Shown here one piece after another: positions 7,425-15,738 of a stretch of 64,000 nt of DNA. The stretch spans positions 30,189 to 94,188 of the forward strand of contig CASEFX010000022.1 in NCBI GenBank assembly GCA_949287305.1. Reading direction: 5' to 3'. Made by a program: the position numbers and the translations under genes. Below the pieces are notes generated by a model. The model had not been told where the DNA came from. It saw only the letters and a list, made by a program, of their open reading frames with translations, and did not search any database. This DNA is from an uncultured Sutterella sp. (GTDB taxonomy: Bacteria; Pseudomonadota; Gammaproteobacteria; Burkholderiales; Burkholderiaceae_F). Numbering within the stretch: position 1 is the stretch's first letter; every line of letters starts with the position of its first letter.

Positions 7425-8861
7425 GTGACCCAAGCCCGAACGCTCTATCGAAAGATCGTCGACGCACACACCGTGAAGACGATCGACTCGGATACCGTCC
7501 TTCTTTACTGCGACGCGCACTTCGCGAACGAATACACGTCGCCCCAGGCCTTTGCGGGCGTCGCCGCCCGGGACCTTCCCGTCCTCTCTCCCGACTCGCA
7601 CCTCTGCGTCGTGAGCCACATCATTCCCTCGCGCGACGAAAGTCCCCGCCGCATCTACGACGCGGCGTCGCTCAAACAGGCCGAAACGCTCGAAGCCAAC
7701 TGCCGCCGCTTCGGCATCAAGGCCTTCTTCGGCGCGAACGACCCCGATCAGGGGCTCGAGCACGTCGTCATGGCCGAGCGCGGCCTCGTGCGTCCGGGCA
7801 TGGTCGTGATCTGCGGCGACAGCCACACAACGTCCCACGGCGCCCTGGGCGCTCTGGGTTTCGGCGTCGGCACGTCCGAGATCGAACACATTCTCGCGAC
7901 CGAGACGCTCGTCTACCGGCTCGCCTCTTCGATGAAGATCACGATCCGCGGGAAGCTCCGCCCGGACGCCACGGCGAAGGACCTGGCGCTCTTCGTGCTG
8001 CGAAAGATTTCCGCGGGCGGTGCATTGGGCTGCGTCGTCGAATACGAGGGTGAAGCGATCGAAGGACTTTGCGTCGAAGGCCGCATCACGCTCTGCAATC
8101 TGACCGTGGAGGCGGGCGCCCGCGGAGCCTTGATCGCCCCCGACCAAAAGACGGTCGACTGGGTGCTCGCGCACGCACCGGAACTCAAGGGCGAAGAAAA
8201 GGAAATGGCGCTCGCCTACTGGAAGACGCTCAAGGCCGATCCCGACGCTGAATATGCGCGCACGGTCGAAATCGACGCCGCCGAAGTCCGCCCGAGCGTC
8301 ACCTGGGGGACGAGTCCCGATCAGAACGTCTTCCTCGACGAAGCCGTCCCCTCTCCCGAATCCTTCCCGGATCCGGTCGAACGCGAAGCGGCCGAACGCG
8401 GCCTTCGCTATCAGGGGATTGCCGCTGCTCAGAAGATGTCGGACGTTTCCGTCGACTACGTCTTCATCGGCTCCTGCACCAACGCGCGTCTCCCCGACCT
8501 CGTCGCGGCCACCGAAGTGTTGAAGGGCCGCCGTCTGGCGCCGGGCGTCCGGGGCATGGTCGTTCCCGGATCCATGCGCACTCGGCGCGACGCGGAAGCC
8601 CTGGGGCTCGACGTCGTCTTCAAGGACGCGGGATTCGAGTGGAGAAAGCCCGGCTGCTCGCTTTGCCTTGCGATGAACGAAGACGTTCTCGAGAGCGGCG
8701 TCCGCTGCGCGGCGACCACGAACCGCAACTTCGAAGGCCGCATGGGGCGCGGATCGCGCACCCACCTCGTGAGTCCCGAAACGGCTGCGGCAAGCGGCGT
8801 CCTCGGGCGCTTCGGCACGGCCGAAGAACTCGACCGTCTCATGCCCCGCACGAACGACTGA
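7425..8861 (+). CDS. leuC: 3-isopropylmalate dehydratase large subunit-like (LeuC family)
   Basis: 478 residues from GTG 7425, with AGGAGACACCCTC just before it. It is an aconitase-superfamily large subunit holding a [4Fe-4S] cluster. The cluster cysteines are in IGSCTNAR and PGCSLC, and the substrate-binding GDSHTTSHGALGALGFGVGTSE block is intact. Partnered with the small subunit 12 bases downstream it hydrates and dehydrates a C4-C7 hydroxy acid. The canonical reaction isomerises 2- to 3-isopropylmalate in leucine synthesis. No leuB or leuA is near, and a dedicated LysR controls it, so a paralogue acting on another substrate (for example citramalate, methylmalate or maleate) is plausible. 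Family sure, substrate not. Confidence 0.85.
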   Translation: MTQARTLYRKIVDAHTVKTIDSDTVLLYCDAHFANEYTSPQAFAGVAARDLPVLSPDSHLCVVSHIIPSRDESPRRIYDAASLKQAETLEANCRRFGIKAFFGANDPDQGLEHVVMAERGLVRPGMVVICGDSHTTSHGALGALGFGVGTSEIEHILATETLVYRLASSMKITIRGKLRPDATAKDLALFVLRKISAGGALGCVVEYEGEAIEGLCVEGRITLCNLTVEAGARGALIAPDQKTVDWVLAHAPELKGEEKEMALAYWKTLKADPDAEYARTVEIDAAEVRPSVTWGTSPDQNVFLDEAVPSPESFPDPVEREAAERGLRYQGIAAAQKMSDVSVDYVFIGSCTNARLPDLVAATEVLKGRRLAPGVRGMVVPGSMRTRRDAEALGLDVVFKDAGFEWRKPGCSLCLAMNEDVLESGVRCAATTNRNFEGRMGRGSRTHLVSPETAAASGVLGRFGTAEELDRLMPRTND

Positions 8862-8873
8862 GAGGAGAAAACC

Positions 8874-9512
8874 ATGGAAAAACTCATCACGCTCGAAGCC
8901 GTTGCGGCGGCCCTTCCCTTCGACAATCTCGACACCGACCAATTGATGCCGAAGCAGTTCCTGCGCGGGATCGACAAGTCGGGACTTGCCAAGGGCATGC
9001 TCTACAACATGCGCCACCTTGCGGACGGCTCCGTCAATCCCGAGTTCGTTCTGAACCGCCCGGGCTGGGAAGCTACGAAGATCCTCGTCGCCGGACCCAA
9101 CTTCGGCTGCGGTTCGAGCCGCGAGCACGCCGTCTGGGGCCTGATGCAGTACGGCATCCGCGCCGTGATCGCGCCGAGCTTCGGGGAGATCTTCTATTCG
9201 AACTGCTTCAACAACGGCCTTCTCGCCGCACGCGTCTCGCCCGAAGCGGACGAACGCCTGCTTGCGCTTTTGTCGGCGCCGACGCCGCAGACGCTCACGG
9301 TGTCGGTCGAAGACCGCACGATCACGACGGCCGCGGGCGAAGTCTTCCCCTTCACGATCGGCGAACGCCACCGCACGATGCTCCTTGAAGGGCTCGACGC
9401 CGTGGAGACCACGATGAAGGACATGGACGAAATCCGCCGTTGGAAGGAAGCGCACGAAAAGGCCTTCCCCTGGATGGCGGGCCTGCCGGGACGAAGCGCC
9501 GCCGGAAAGTAA
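8874..9512 (+). CDS. leuD: 3-isopropylmalate dehydratase small subunit-like (LeuD family)
   Basis: A 212-residue swivel-domain partner of the preceding large subunit. The start ATG 8874 has GAGAGGAG 6 bases upstream and lies 12 bases after the large-subunit stop. The diagnostic LDTDQLMPKQFL and GPNFGCGSSREHAVWGL motifs are present, the latter contributing active-site Arg and Ser residues. Length is typical of bacterial LeuD. The C-terminus extends about 10 residues past the usual end (WMAGLPGRSAAGK). It forms a heterodimer with the LeuC-like protein in the cytoplasm and is followed by a terminator. Confidence 0.88.
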   Translation: MEKLITLEAVAAALPFDNLDTDQLMPKQFLRGIDKSGLAKGMLYNMRHLADGSVNPEFVLNRPGWEATKILVAGPNFGCGSSREHAVWGLMQYGIRAVIAPSFGEIFYSNCFNNGLLAARVSPEADERLLALLSAPTPQTLTVSVEDRTITTAAGEVFPFTIGERHRTMLLEGLDAVETTMKDMDEIRRWKEAHEKAFPWMAGLPGRSAAGK

Positions 9513-9562
9513 ACTCACGCGTCGCCCTCTCCACGGGCGACGGTGAAGCGCGTAAAGAAAGC

Positions 9563-9620
9563 GAGGCCGCCCGAACGTTCGGACGGCCTCCTTCGTTTCG
9601 CGGGGCGCCGAAAGGCGCCC
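9563..9620 (+). terminator. tandem hairpins between convergent leuD-like and ytcJ-like genes
   Basis: GAGGCCG (9563-9569) pairs with CGGCCTC (9584-9590), with inner CCGAA/TTCGG pairing, followed by CTTCGTTTCG. A second hairpin, GGGCGCC-GAAA-GGCGCCC (9603-9620), follows. Probably terminates both convergent transcripts. Confidence 0.65.
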
Positions 9621-9626
9621 GCTTTG

Positions 9627-11255
9627 TCACTTGCGGACGAAGACCGTGCGGCCGTTCACGATCGTGCGGTCCACGCGGATGTCGCGCATCTTGAGGGGAT
9701 CGCGCGTGAAGATGTCGTCGGAAAGGAGCACCAGGTCCGCGGCGTAGCCCGGGAGAAGCCGCCCCTTCGTGTTTTCTTCGAAGCTCGCATGGGCGCTGCC
9801 CGCCGTATAGCAGTCGACCGCCTCTTCGACCGTCAGCTTTTCCGAGGCGTAGAAGCCGTCGGGCTGCCCTTCGGCGTCGCCCTTCAGGTCCCGACGATTC
9901 ACCGCGCAGTAGAGGTTGTCGATCGCGTTGATGTCTTCGACGGGGCTGTCGGTGCCGAGGCTCGTCGGGATGCCCAGGTTCAGCATGGTCTTGAAGGCGT
10001 AGCTCGTCGACGCTAGTGCCTCGCCCACGCGGTCGGTGACGACGTGCATGTCGTAGTGGAGGAAGATCGGCTGAATGTGGGCGAGAACGCCCATCGAGGC
10101 CATGCGCTCGAGAAGCGGACGGTCCGTGATCTGCACGTGCACGATCCCGAGGCGCATCGGGTTTTCGCCGTTTTGGCAGAAGGGTTCGTAGGCGTTAAGC
10201 ACCCGCTCGATCGCGCCGTCCCCGATCGCGTGAATCGTCGCCTGCATGCCGCCCTTCACGGCCGTGCCGACGAGATCCGCGAGCGCATCGGGTTCGATCG
10301 TGCCGATCCCCGAGGTCGAGGGATCGTCCGCGTAGGGCGCGCGAAGAAGCGCGGTGCGCGCGCCGAGACTTCCGTCCACAAAGAGCTTCAGGGGCCCGAC
10401 TTTGTTCATCGGGTGGCCCGCCACCGTGCCCGTACGGTTGCCCGCACGGAGGAAGTCTTCGAGCCCCGCCTTTTCCATGAAGCAGCACTGATGATTGACC
10501 CGCACGCAAGGGTTTTCTTCGAGCACTTCCGCATAGAGCGAGAGCACGTCCCGCCAGTTGTCGCCTCTCACGTCCATCGTATGTACCGACGTCACGCCGC
10601 ACTCGGCCGCGTGCGCGAAGGCTGCCAACAGCGCCTCGCGGTCGGCATTGCGGTCGGCCGCAGGCAGAATGTGCGTCACCTGCGCCGCGGCGTTCTCGCG
10701 GAAAATCCCGGTCGCGCGGCCGTTTTCGTCTCGGTCGATCGCGCCGCCCGGAAGGGCCTCGGTTTCATCGGTGATGCCCGCCATCTCCATCGCCGCCGTG
10801 CTCGCCACAAGAATGTGACCGCAGGCGCGCTCGAGAATGAGCGGGACGCCCGGCGCCGCTTCGTCGAGGTCGGCGGCGCAGGGAAGACGGTGTTCGTCCT
10901 CGAAGTAGTCCTGATTCCAGCCCATGCCGTGAATCACGGTCCCCGCCGCGGGTTGACGCTCGACCAAGTAGGCGCGGATGCGGTTCTTTAGGTCCGCGAT
11001 CCCCGTCGTGCCGTGAAGCTGAATGTCGCGAAGCGTGTGGCCAAGCATCAAGAGGTGGCAGTGACTGTCGTTGAAGCCCGGCACCGCGGTGCGGCCTTCG
11101 GCGTCGATCACTTCGCAGTCGGCGGGCGCCGCCGCGGCCACCGCGGCGTTCGTTCCGACCGCGCGGATGACGCCGTCGACGGCGAGAAGAGATTCGGCGA
11201 AGCGTCCGGCGCCGAGGTAGACGTGCGCGTTTTGGAGGAGAAGATTGTGTGTCAT
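9627..11255 (-). CDS. YtcJ-like amidohydrolase (amidohydrolase family 3)
   Basis: 542 residues from the ATG at 11255 (MTHNLLLQNAHVYLG), which has GGGAG 9 bases upstream; a longer start MQGVFI has no good site. It is a metal-dependent hydrolase with the beta-sandwich plus TIM-barrel fold. The metal HxH is in NDSHCHLLMLG, and other ligand regions are THAIGDGAIER-like (IHAIGDGAIE) and the catalytic Asp in LGTDSPVEDINA. Family members hydrolyse N-substituted amides and formamides and the true substrate is rarely known. It lies 59 bases downstream of the amino-acid permease on the same strand, so permease and hydrolase probably form an operon that imports and cleaves an amide or amino-acid derivative. 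Confidence 0.85.
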   Translation of the reverse strand: MTHNLLLQNAHVYLGAGRFAESLLAVDGVIRAVGTNAAVAAAAPADCEVIDAEGRTAVPGFNDSHCHLLMLGHTLRDIQLHGTTGIADLKNRIRAYLVERQPAAGTVIHGMGWNQDYFEDEHRLPCAADLDEAAPGVPLILERACGHILVASTAAMEMAGITDETEALPGGAIDRDENGRATGIFRENAAAQVTHILPAADRNADREALLAAFAHAAECGVTSVHTMDVRGDNWRDVLSLYAEVLEENPCVRVNHQCCFMEKAGLEDFLRAGNRTGTVAGHPMNKVGPLKLFVDGSLGARTALLRAPYADDPSTSGIGTIEPDALADLVGTAVKGGMQATIHAIGDGAIERVLNAYEPFCQNGENPMRLGIVHVQITDRPLLERMASMGVLAHIQPIFLHYDMHVVTDRVGEALASTSYAFKTMLNLGIPTSLGTDSPVEDINAIDNLYCAVNRRDLKGDAEGQPDGFYASEKLTVEEAVDCYTAGSAHASFEENTKGRLLPGYAADLVLLSDDIFTRDPLKMRDIRVDRTIVNGRTVFVRK

Positions 11256-11314
11256 GATGAAAACTCCCTGCATTTCTGAAAAATTCGTCTTGTCCGTTGG
11301 CGTTTAAAGTCGGA

Positions 11315-12697
11315 TCAGCCGGCCGCGCCTTCGGCCGCCAGGGCCGCGCGGCGTTCCGCCTCGAGCGCTTCCACGTTGCGGCGGAAGAAGACTTCGTAGA
11401 CGACGAGGCTCACCGCGGGAACGATCACGTTGAGAAGCGCCGTCACCGGGTCGGCGATGATCGTGCTTGCCAGAAGCGCCGCCATCACGAGGATCACGGC
11501 CCAAATGAGGTAGGGATAGGCCCAGACCTTGTAGGGACGGTCGACCGTCGGCATGCGGCGGCGAAGGATGATCACCGCGTAGAAGGTGAGCGCGTTGAAG
11601 ATGATTCCGGAGACCGCCACGAGGCTCGTGAGGCTCGAAAGATCGCGAAGCAGCACGAGACCGATGGAAATCGCACCCGAAGCGATGATGGCGTTCACGG
11701 GCGTGCGCAGTTCCGAATGGAGAACGCCGAGCGAGCGGACCATCGCGCCGTCGCGGGCCATCGCGTAGTAAACGCGGGGGAAGACCATCACGCAGCCGTT
11801 CAAGGAGTTGAAGATCGCAAGGATCATCGCCGCCGAAACCAGGACGCCGCCGTAGGTGCCGAAGAGCGTCTCGGCCGCGGCCGTGCCGAGGTAGAAGTTC
11901 CCTTCCGAGACCATCGCGGCGATGACTTCGGGCGAGAGCACGCGGAAGATCGAGTAGTTGAAGAGGACGTAGAGAAGTGCGACGCCGACGATCGAAAGGA
12001 GGATCGCGAGCGGAATGTTGCGCTGCGGATTCTTGATTTCTTCGGCGATGCTGTTGAGGTTGTGCCAGCCTTCATACGCCCAGAGCGTGGCGACGACCGC
12101 GAAGGCGACGACCGGGAGGAACGCGGTGAGCGACGGCGTTTCCGAGGGCATGGCGAGGAGGTCGGGCGACTCGGTCCCAAAGAAGAGCCCCGCGATCATG
12201 ATGAGGCCGATCGGAAGGAGCTTCAGGACCATGAAGACGTTCTGCACGAAGGCGCCCGTGCGGATCCCGCGGATCTGAACGAGCGAGAGCGCCACGATGG
12301 TGCCGACCGCCACGACCTTCTGCGCGACGGGGCCGAGCGGCAAAACCGTGGCGAGCGCCCCGGCGAAGGCGACGGCGAGCGCCGCGATCGACGCGCTCGA
12401 AGAGAGAATGAAGTTCGAGAAGCCGCTCACGAACGCAGTGCGTTCGCCGTAGGCTTCGCGAAGGTAGACGTAGCTTCCGCCGGCCTTCGGCATCATGGCG
12501 CCGAGCTCGGCGTAGCAGACGCCGCTCATGAGCGTGATGAGACCGCCCACAAGCCAAACGAGAAGAGAGAGACCGAGGCTCATCTCGCAGCGCGCGAGGA
12601 CGATGCCGCCGATGTAGAAGATCCCCGAGCCGATCATGATGCCGGCGAGGACTGAGATGCCGCCGAAAAGGCCGATTTCGCGACGCATGGCCGTCAT
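11315..12697 (-). CDS. APC-superfamily amino acid permease
   Basis: A 460-residue inner-membrane transporter with about 12 hydrophobic segments. The start ATG 12697 is preceded by CGGAGAATCAAA. The N-terminal helix GGISVLAGIMIGSGIFYIGG carries the GSGIF unwound substrate-binding motif of the amino acid/polyamine/organocation superfamily (LAT/APA branch). PKAGGSYVYLREAYG and EEIKNPQRNIP are further family motifs. Likely an amino acid importer or exchanger; the specific solute cannot be read from the sequence. First gene of a two-gene operon with the YtcJ-like hydrolase. Confidence 0.88.
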   Translation of the reverse strand: MTAMRREIGLFGGISVLAGIMIGSGIFYIGGIVLARCEMSLGLSLLVWLVGGLITLMSGVCYAELGAMMPKAGGSYVYLREAYGERTAFVSGFSNFILSSSASIAALAVAFAGALATVLPLGPVAQKVVAVGTIVALSLVQIRGIRTGAFVQNVFMVLKLLPIGLIMIAGLFFGTESPDLLAMPSETPSLTAFLPVVAFAVVATLWAYEGWHNLNSIAEEIKNPQRNIPLAILLSIVGVALLYVLFNYSIFRVLSPEVIAAMVSEGNFYLGTAAAETLFGTYGGVLVSAAMILAIFNSLNGCVMVFPRVYYAMARDGAMVRSLGVLHSELRTPVNAIIASGAISIGLVLLRDLSSLTSLVAVSGIIFNALTFYAVIILRRRMPTVDRPYKVWAYPYLIWAVILVMAALLASTIIADPVTALLNVIVPAVSLVVYEVFFRRNVEALEAERRAALAAEGAAG

Positions 12698-12730
12698 TTT
12701 GATTCTCCGAAAGAAGGTTTTGGATGGCGC

Positions 12731-12762
12731 CGTCGGTTGCATCCATATCGACGCAACCGACG
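12731..12762. promoter_or_regulatory. long inverted repeat upstream of the permease operon
   Basis: CGTCGGTTGC (12731-12740) and GCAACCGACG (12753-12762) are perfect inverted repeats around a 12-base loop; pairing extends outward with GGCGC/GCGCC after one bulged base. It sits about 35-65 bases before the permease start codon, so it is either an operator or a leader hairpin. Confidence 0.5.
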
Positions 12763-13198
12763 CGCCGCTTCTTTCGATCGGGACCTCCGCGTCTTTGCGA
12801 AAGGCGTCCCGAGACGGTTTGTTGAGCGAAACGCGCCGACTGGATCGATAGCTCCTCCGAAGGTTTGGGACGGGCGCTTCTGCGCTCCAACCCTTGCCGA
12901 CGGGAGTCGCAGACGTCTTTCGCCTGCGCCCAACTCGTCGAATCCGCCGATTCGACCGTTTCGGCGGTTTTGCCTTTCGCGAATCCTCTCGGGCTGCCGC
13001 CTCCGATTCGCTACTCATCGCAACCGCGCCTCTATCAACCTAAGGCCCCTTCACTATCACGCAAAAATTGCGGGAAGACGCGGCCTTCGCGCGGCTTTTT
13101 TCAGAAACATGCGCTTTTCTTGACGGAAATGCGGTGAACTATGCCGAAGTACCTACAGACAATCTTCTATTCGCCAGCACTCCCGACCCGCGCCCCAC
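12763..13198. other. non-coding stretch upstream of the permease operon
   Basis: No convincing gene on either strand. It holds the presumed minus-strand promoter region and a small CGCAA-AAA-TTGCG inverted repeat near 13059-13071. The open frames seen here have no recognisable protein features. Confidence 0.4.
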
Positions 13199-13225
13199 GG
13201 AAAACGGGACGCTCGAAAGCGTCCC
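13199..13225 (-). terminator. terminator of the former flavoprotein gene
   Basis: GGGACGCT (13206-13213), loop CGAA, AGCGTCCC (13218-13225): an 8-bp perfect stem. On the minus strand it is followed by GTTTTCC, so it reads as a terminator about 70 bases after the flavoprotein remnant's stop codon. Confidence 0.75.
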
Positions 13226-13294
13226 GCTCCTTCTTCTGGAAGCCGTCCTCCCGCAACGGACCGGTTGCGCGGAGGACGGAGGCGTCATGCGCAA

Positions 13295-13682
13295 TCAGCG
13301 CTTCGCCACTTCCATGCCGGCGATGCGGCCGTTGACGATGCAGTCGGTCGTGGCGTTCGAGCCGAGACGCACCGCCCCGTGCACGCCGCCCGTGGCCTCC
13401 CCGGCGGCGTAGAGCCTCGGAATCACCTTGCCGTCGACGTTGACGACTTCCGCCCTGGGCGTCGTGTAGAGACCGCCCATCGTGTGGTGCACCTTGGGCG
13501 AGAGGCGCGAGACGTACCACGGCCCTTCGGTGTGCGGCTTCATTTTCGGGTCGACCACGGGACGCCACGGATCCTTGCCGGTTTCGATCGAGCGGTTGCG
13601 ACATGTGCAGTTGTTCGGCCGCCCGCGTGATGTTGCCGGTGCGGCTCACGACGAGAAAGGCCTTCAGATCGCGAAAGTTCAT
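13295..13682 (-). pseudogene. deletion scar: LysR N-terminus joined to fumarate-reductase-type flavoprotein C-terminus
   Basis: Minus strand from 13682 reads MNFRDLKAFLVVSRTGNI and onward through AAEQLHMSQ, an unmistakable LysR helix-turn-helix start of about 28 residues, and then loses similarity. From about 13600, one reading frame over, the DNA encodes RNRSIETGKDPWRP and then the C-terminal domain of an FAD-dependent fumarate/urocanate reductase: HHTMGGLYT, LYAAGEATGGVHGAVRLGSN, ending at a TGA at 13295 and a terminator. The two pieces are out of frame at the join, so neither makes a full protein. The simplest reading is a single internal deletion between a regulator and its neighbouring flavoprotein gene. 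The retained His-His and Arg motifs show the lost enzyme was a genuine fumarate-reductase-type protein. Confidence 0.8.
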
Positions 13683-13736
13683 GGTTCCAACTCGAAAAAT
13701 ACCCGTGGAAGGAATCCGAAGACTCCTTCTCTATTT

Positions 13737-15737
13737 TCAGGCATTCTGCGCTTCGTCGTCGGAGGCGCTCCAAAATTCCCGCAGACGGTCCGACAGGCCT
13801 CCTTCGCGAAGCGTCGGGGTTGACGCCGCCCGCAGAAAGACTTCTTTTCGTCCGAAGATCACGGCTCCGCGCTTGGCGCGCGTGATCCCCGTGTAGAGAA
13901 GTTCGCGCGTCGCAAGACCCGATTCGGCGTCTTCGGGAAGAATGATCGCGACCTCGTCGAATTCCGAACCCTGCGACTGATGAATCGTCATGGCGTAGGC
14001 CGCGTCAAAGCGCGGGAGAAGCCCCGGCGCAAAGGCGCACTCCTTCACCGTGGGCCCCTTGTCGCCGAACCATACGATCGTCTGCGCGGGATTCTCCGGA
14101 TCGGGGAGGCACACGCCCACGTCCCCGTTGAAGAGCCCGATCGTGTCGTCGTTCGTGCGCACGATGAGGACGAACCCCGGGAACCAGTCGCCCTCGCGCC
14201 CGAGTTCGGACGAAACCGCCTCGGCCGCCCATTCGTTGAGCGCCGTCACGCCCGCGCGGCCCGCGCGCTGCGCGGAAAGAAGTCGGAAGCGCGCGAGCGC
14301 GCGCCAGACCGCGTCGGCGTGCGAGCGATAGTCGTCTTCTCCGTCAAAAGAGCCTTTCTCGACCATCCTTTGCACCGAACGAACAAAAGGCTTGAGCTGA
14401 CGGCGCATCCATCCGCGAAGCGCCGAGCTGATTTCACCCCCTCGCCCGATCGCGGGCGCACAACGCACGTACTCCGCGCCGCTTTCCTTCGTCGCCTTGC
14501 CTTCCTCCCAGGCTTCTTCAAGCGCTTCCTCGGAAGCGTCGGGGTCGTTCACGAGCCTTGCGAGCCGTCCCACGGGCGAAGCCGCCCCGTAGCGGCGGGA
14601 GACCGTCAGAAACGCCCGGCAAAAACGAAGCGCTCCCGCTTCGTCGGCGAGGTCCGCATAAACCGCCCCCGGGCCCACGGCGGCGAGCTGATAGGGGTCG
14701 CCCAGAACGATCACGCGGGTTCTCTCCGGATCGACTGCGGCGAAGAGCTGCGAAGCGAGTCCCACGTCGATCATCGAGGCTTCGTCGACGACGAGGACGT
14801 CCGTTTCCATCGGAGCCGACGCGCTCGGTCGCGAAGCGCCCGAGACGGGCATCGTGAGCCACTTGTGAATCGTGTGCTCGCGAATGCGGGTTTTGAGGTC
14901 CGAAGAACGGATCGCGGCCCCCGCCTCGCCCGCCCTTTCGTCAAAAAGCCGTGCGTAGCGGGCGATCCCGTCCGAAACCGACTGCATCATGCGGCTCGTC
15001 GCCTTCCCCGTGGGGGCGGCGAGCGATACGCGAAGCATCGGATTTTCGAGAAACAGCAGGAGAAGCATCTTCACGACGCTCGTCGTCTTCCCCGTTCCCG
15101 GCCCCCCGCAGACGACCGTGAAGCGCCGCGTCACGGCGGAAAGCACCGCCGCGCGCTGATCGGCTTCGCTTTGTTTGGCTTCCGAGAGGCGCAGGGCGCG
15201 AAGCTCTGGCGCGAGTTCCGGCGCGAGCGTCGACTCGACCCAGGCGCGGTCGGCCGCGGCCATGGCGTCGAGCAACGCCGTCTGCGACCCAGTGGCGGCG
15301 ACGGCGGGCATGGAGGCAAGGCGGCAGAAGCGCTGCGCAAGCGTGAGTTCCTCAAGGAAGAAGCGCTGCGGATAGAGTCGTCCGCCTTCGTCGTACACGA
15401 AGGGAACGGAGGCGCTCTCGTCAAGAATGAGCGTGCGGCGGGGGTCGTCGGTCAACGACGCACGCGAAAAGACGTCGCCCGAGACGGCGAGACGGAGCTT
15501 TTCAAACTGCGCGCAGGTCTCCTTCGGCACGGCGATGCAGAGGCTTCCCGCCTCGATCGCACCCGCGAGGAGGCGCATCGTTTCCGTTACGAGCGTCCGA
15601 TCGTCCTCATTCACGGCTACCCCCGAACGCTCCACGGCGCGAAGGAGCAACTCCCCCATCACCACGTAGGGCGTCTCGGCCGCGGTCGTTTCGTTCGCGA
15701 AGACCGTTTTTTCTTCGTTTTCCATCTTTTGCGTCAT
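13737..15737 (-). CDS. recD: exodeoxyribonuclease V alpha subunit RecD
   Basis: A 666-residue superfamily 1B 5'-3' helicase, the fast motor of RecBCD. I chose ATG 15737 (MTQKMENEEKTVF), one base past the recB stop; a longer start overlaps recB. Walker A CGGPGTGKTTSVVK lies near residue 210, the Walker B-type VVDEASMID follows, and the C-terminal YAMTIHQSQGSEFDE and LYTGITRAK motifs are typical. Last gene of recC-recB-recD, transcribed leftwards. The complex degrades linear DNA and loads RecA after Chi. No obvious terminator separates it from the LysR/flavoprotein scar. Confidence 0.95.
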   Translation of the reverse strand: MTQKMENEEKTVFANETTAAETPYVVMGELLLRAVERSGVAVNEDDRTLVTETMRLLAGAIEAGSLCIAVPKETCAQFEKLRLAVSGDVFSRASLTDDPRRTLILDESASVPFVYDEGGRLYPQRFFLEELTLAQRFCRLASMPAVAATGSQTALLDAMAAADRAWVESTLAPELAPELRALRLSEAKQSEADQRAAVLSAVTRRFTVVCGGPGTGKTTSVVKMLLLLFLENPMLRVSLAAPTGKATSRMMQSVSDGIARYARLFDERAGEAGAAIRSSDLKTRIREHTIHKWLTMPVSGASRPSASAPMETDVLVVDEASMIDVGLASQLFAAVDPERTRVIVLGDPYQLAAVGPGAVYADLADEAGALRFCRAFLTVSRRYGAASPVGRLARLVNDPDASEEALEEAWEEGKATKESGAEYVRCAPAIGRGGEISSALRGWMRRQLKPFVRSVQRMVEKGSFDGEDDYRSHADAVWRALARFRLLSAQRAGRAGVTALNEWAAEAVSSELGREGDWFPGFVLIVRTNDDTIGLFNGDVGVCLPDPENPAQTIVWFGDKGPTVKECAFAPGLLPRFDAAYAMTIHQSQGSEFDEVAIILPEDAESGLATRELLYTGITRAKRGAVIFGRKEVFLRAASTPTLREGGLSDRLREFWSASDDEAQNA

Positions 15738-15738
15738 C

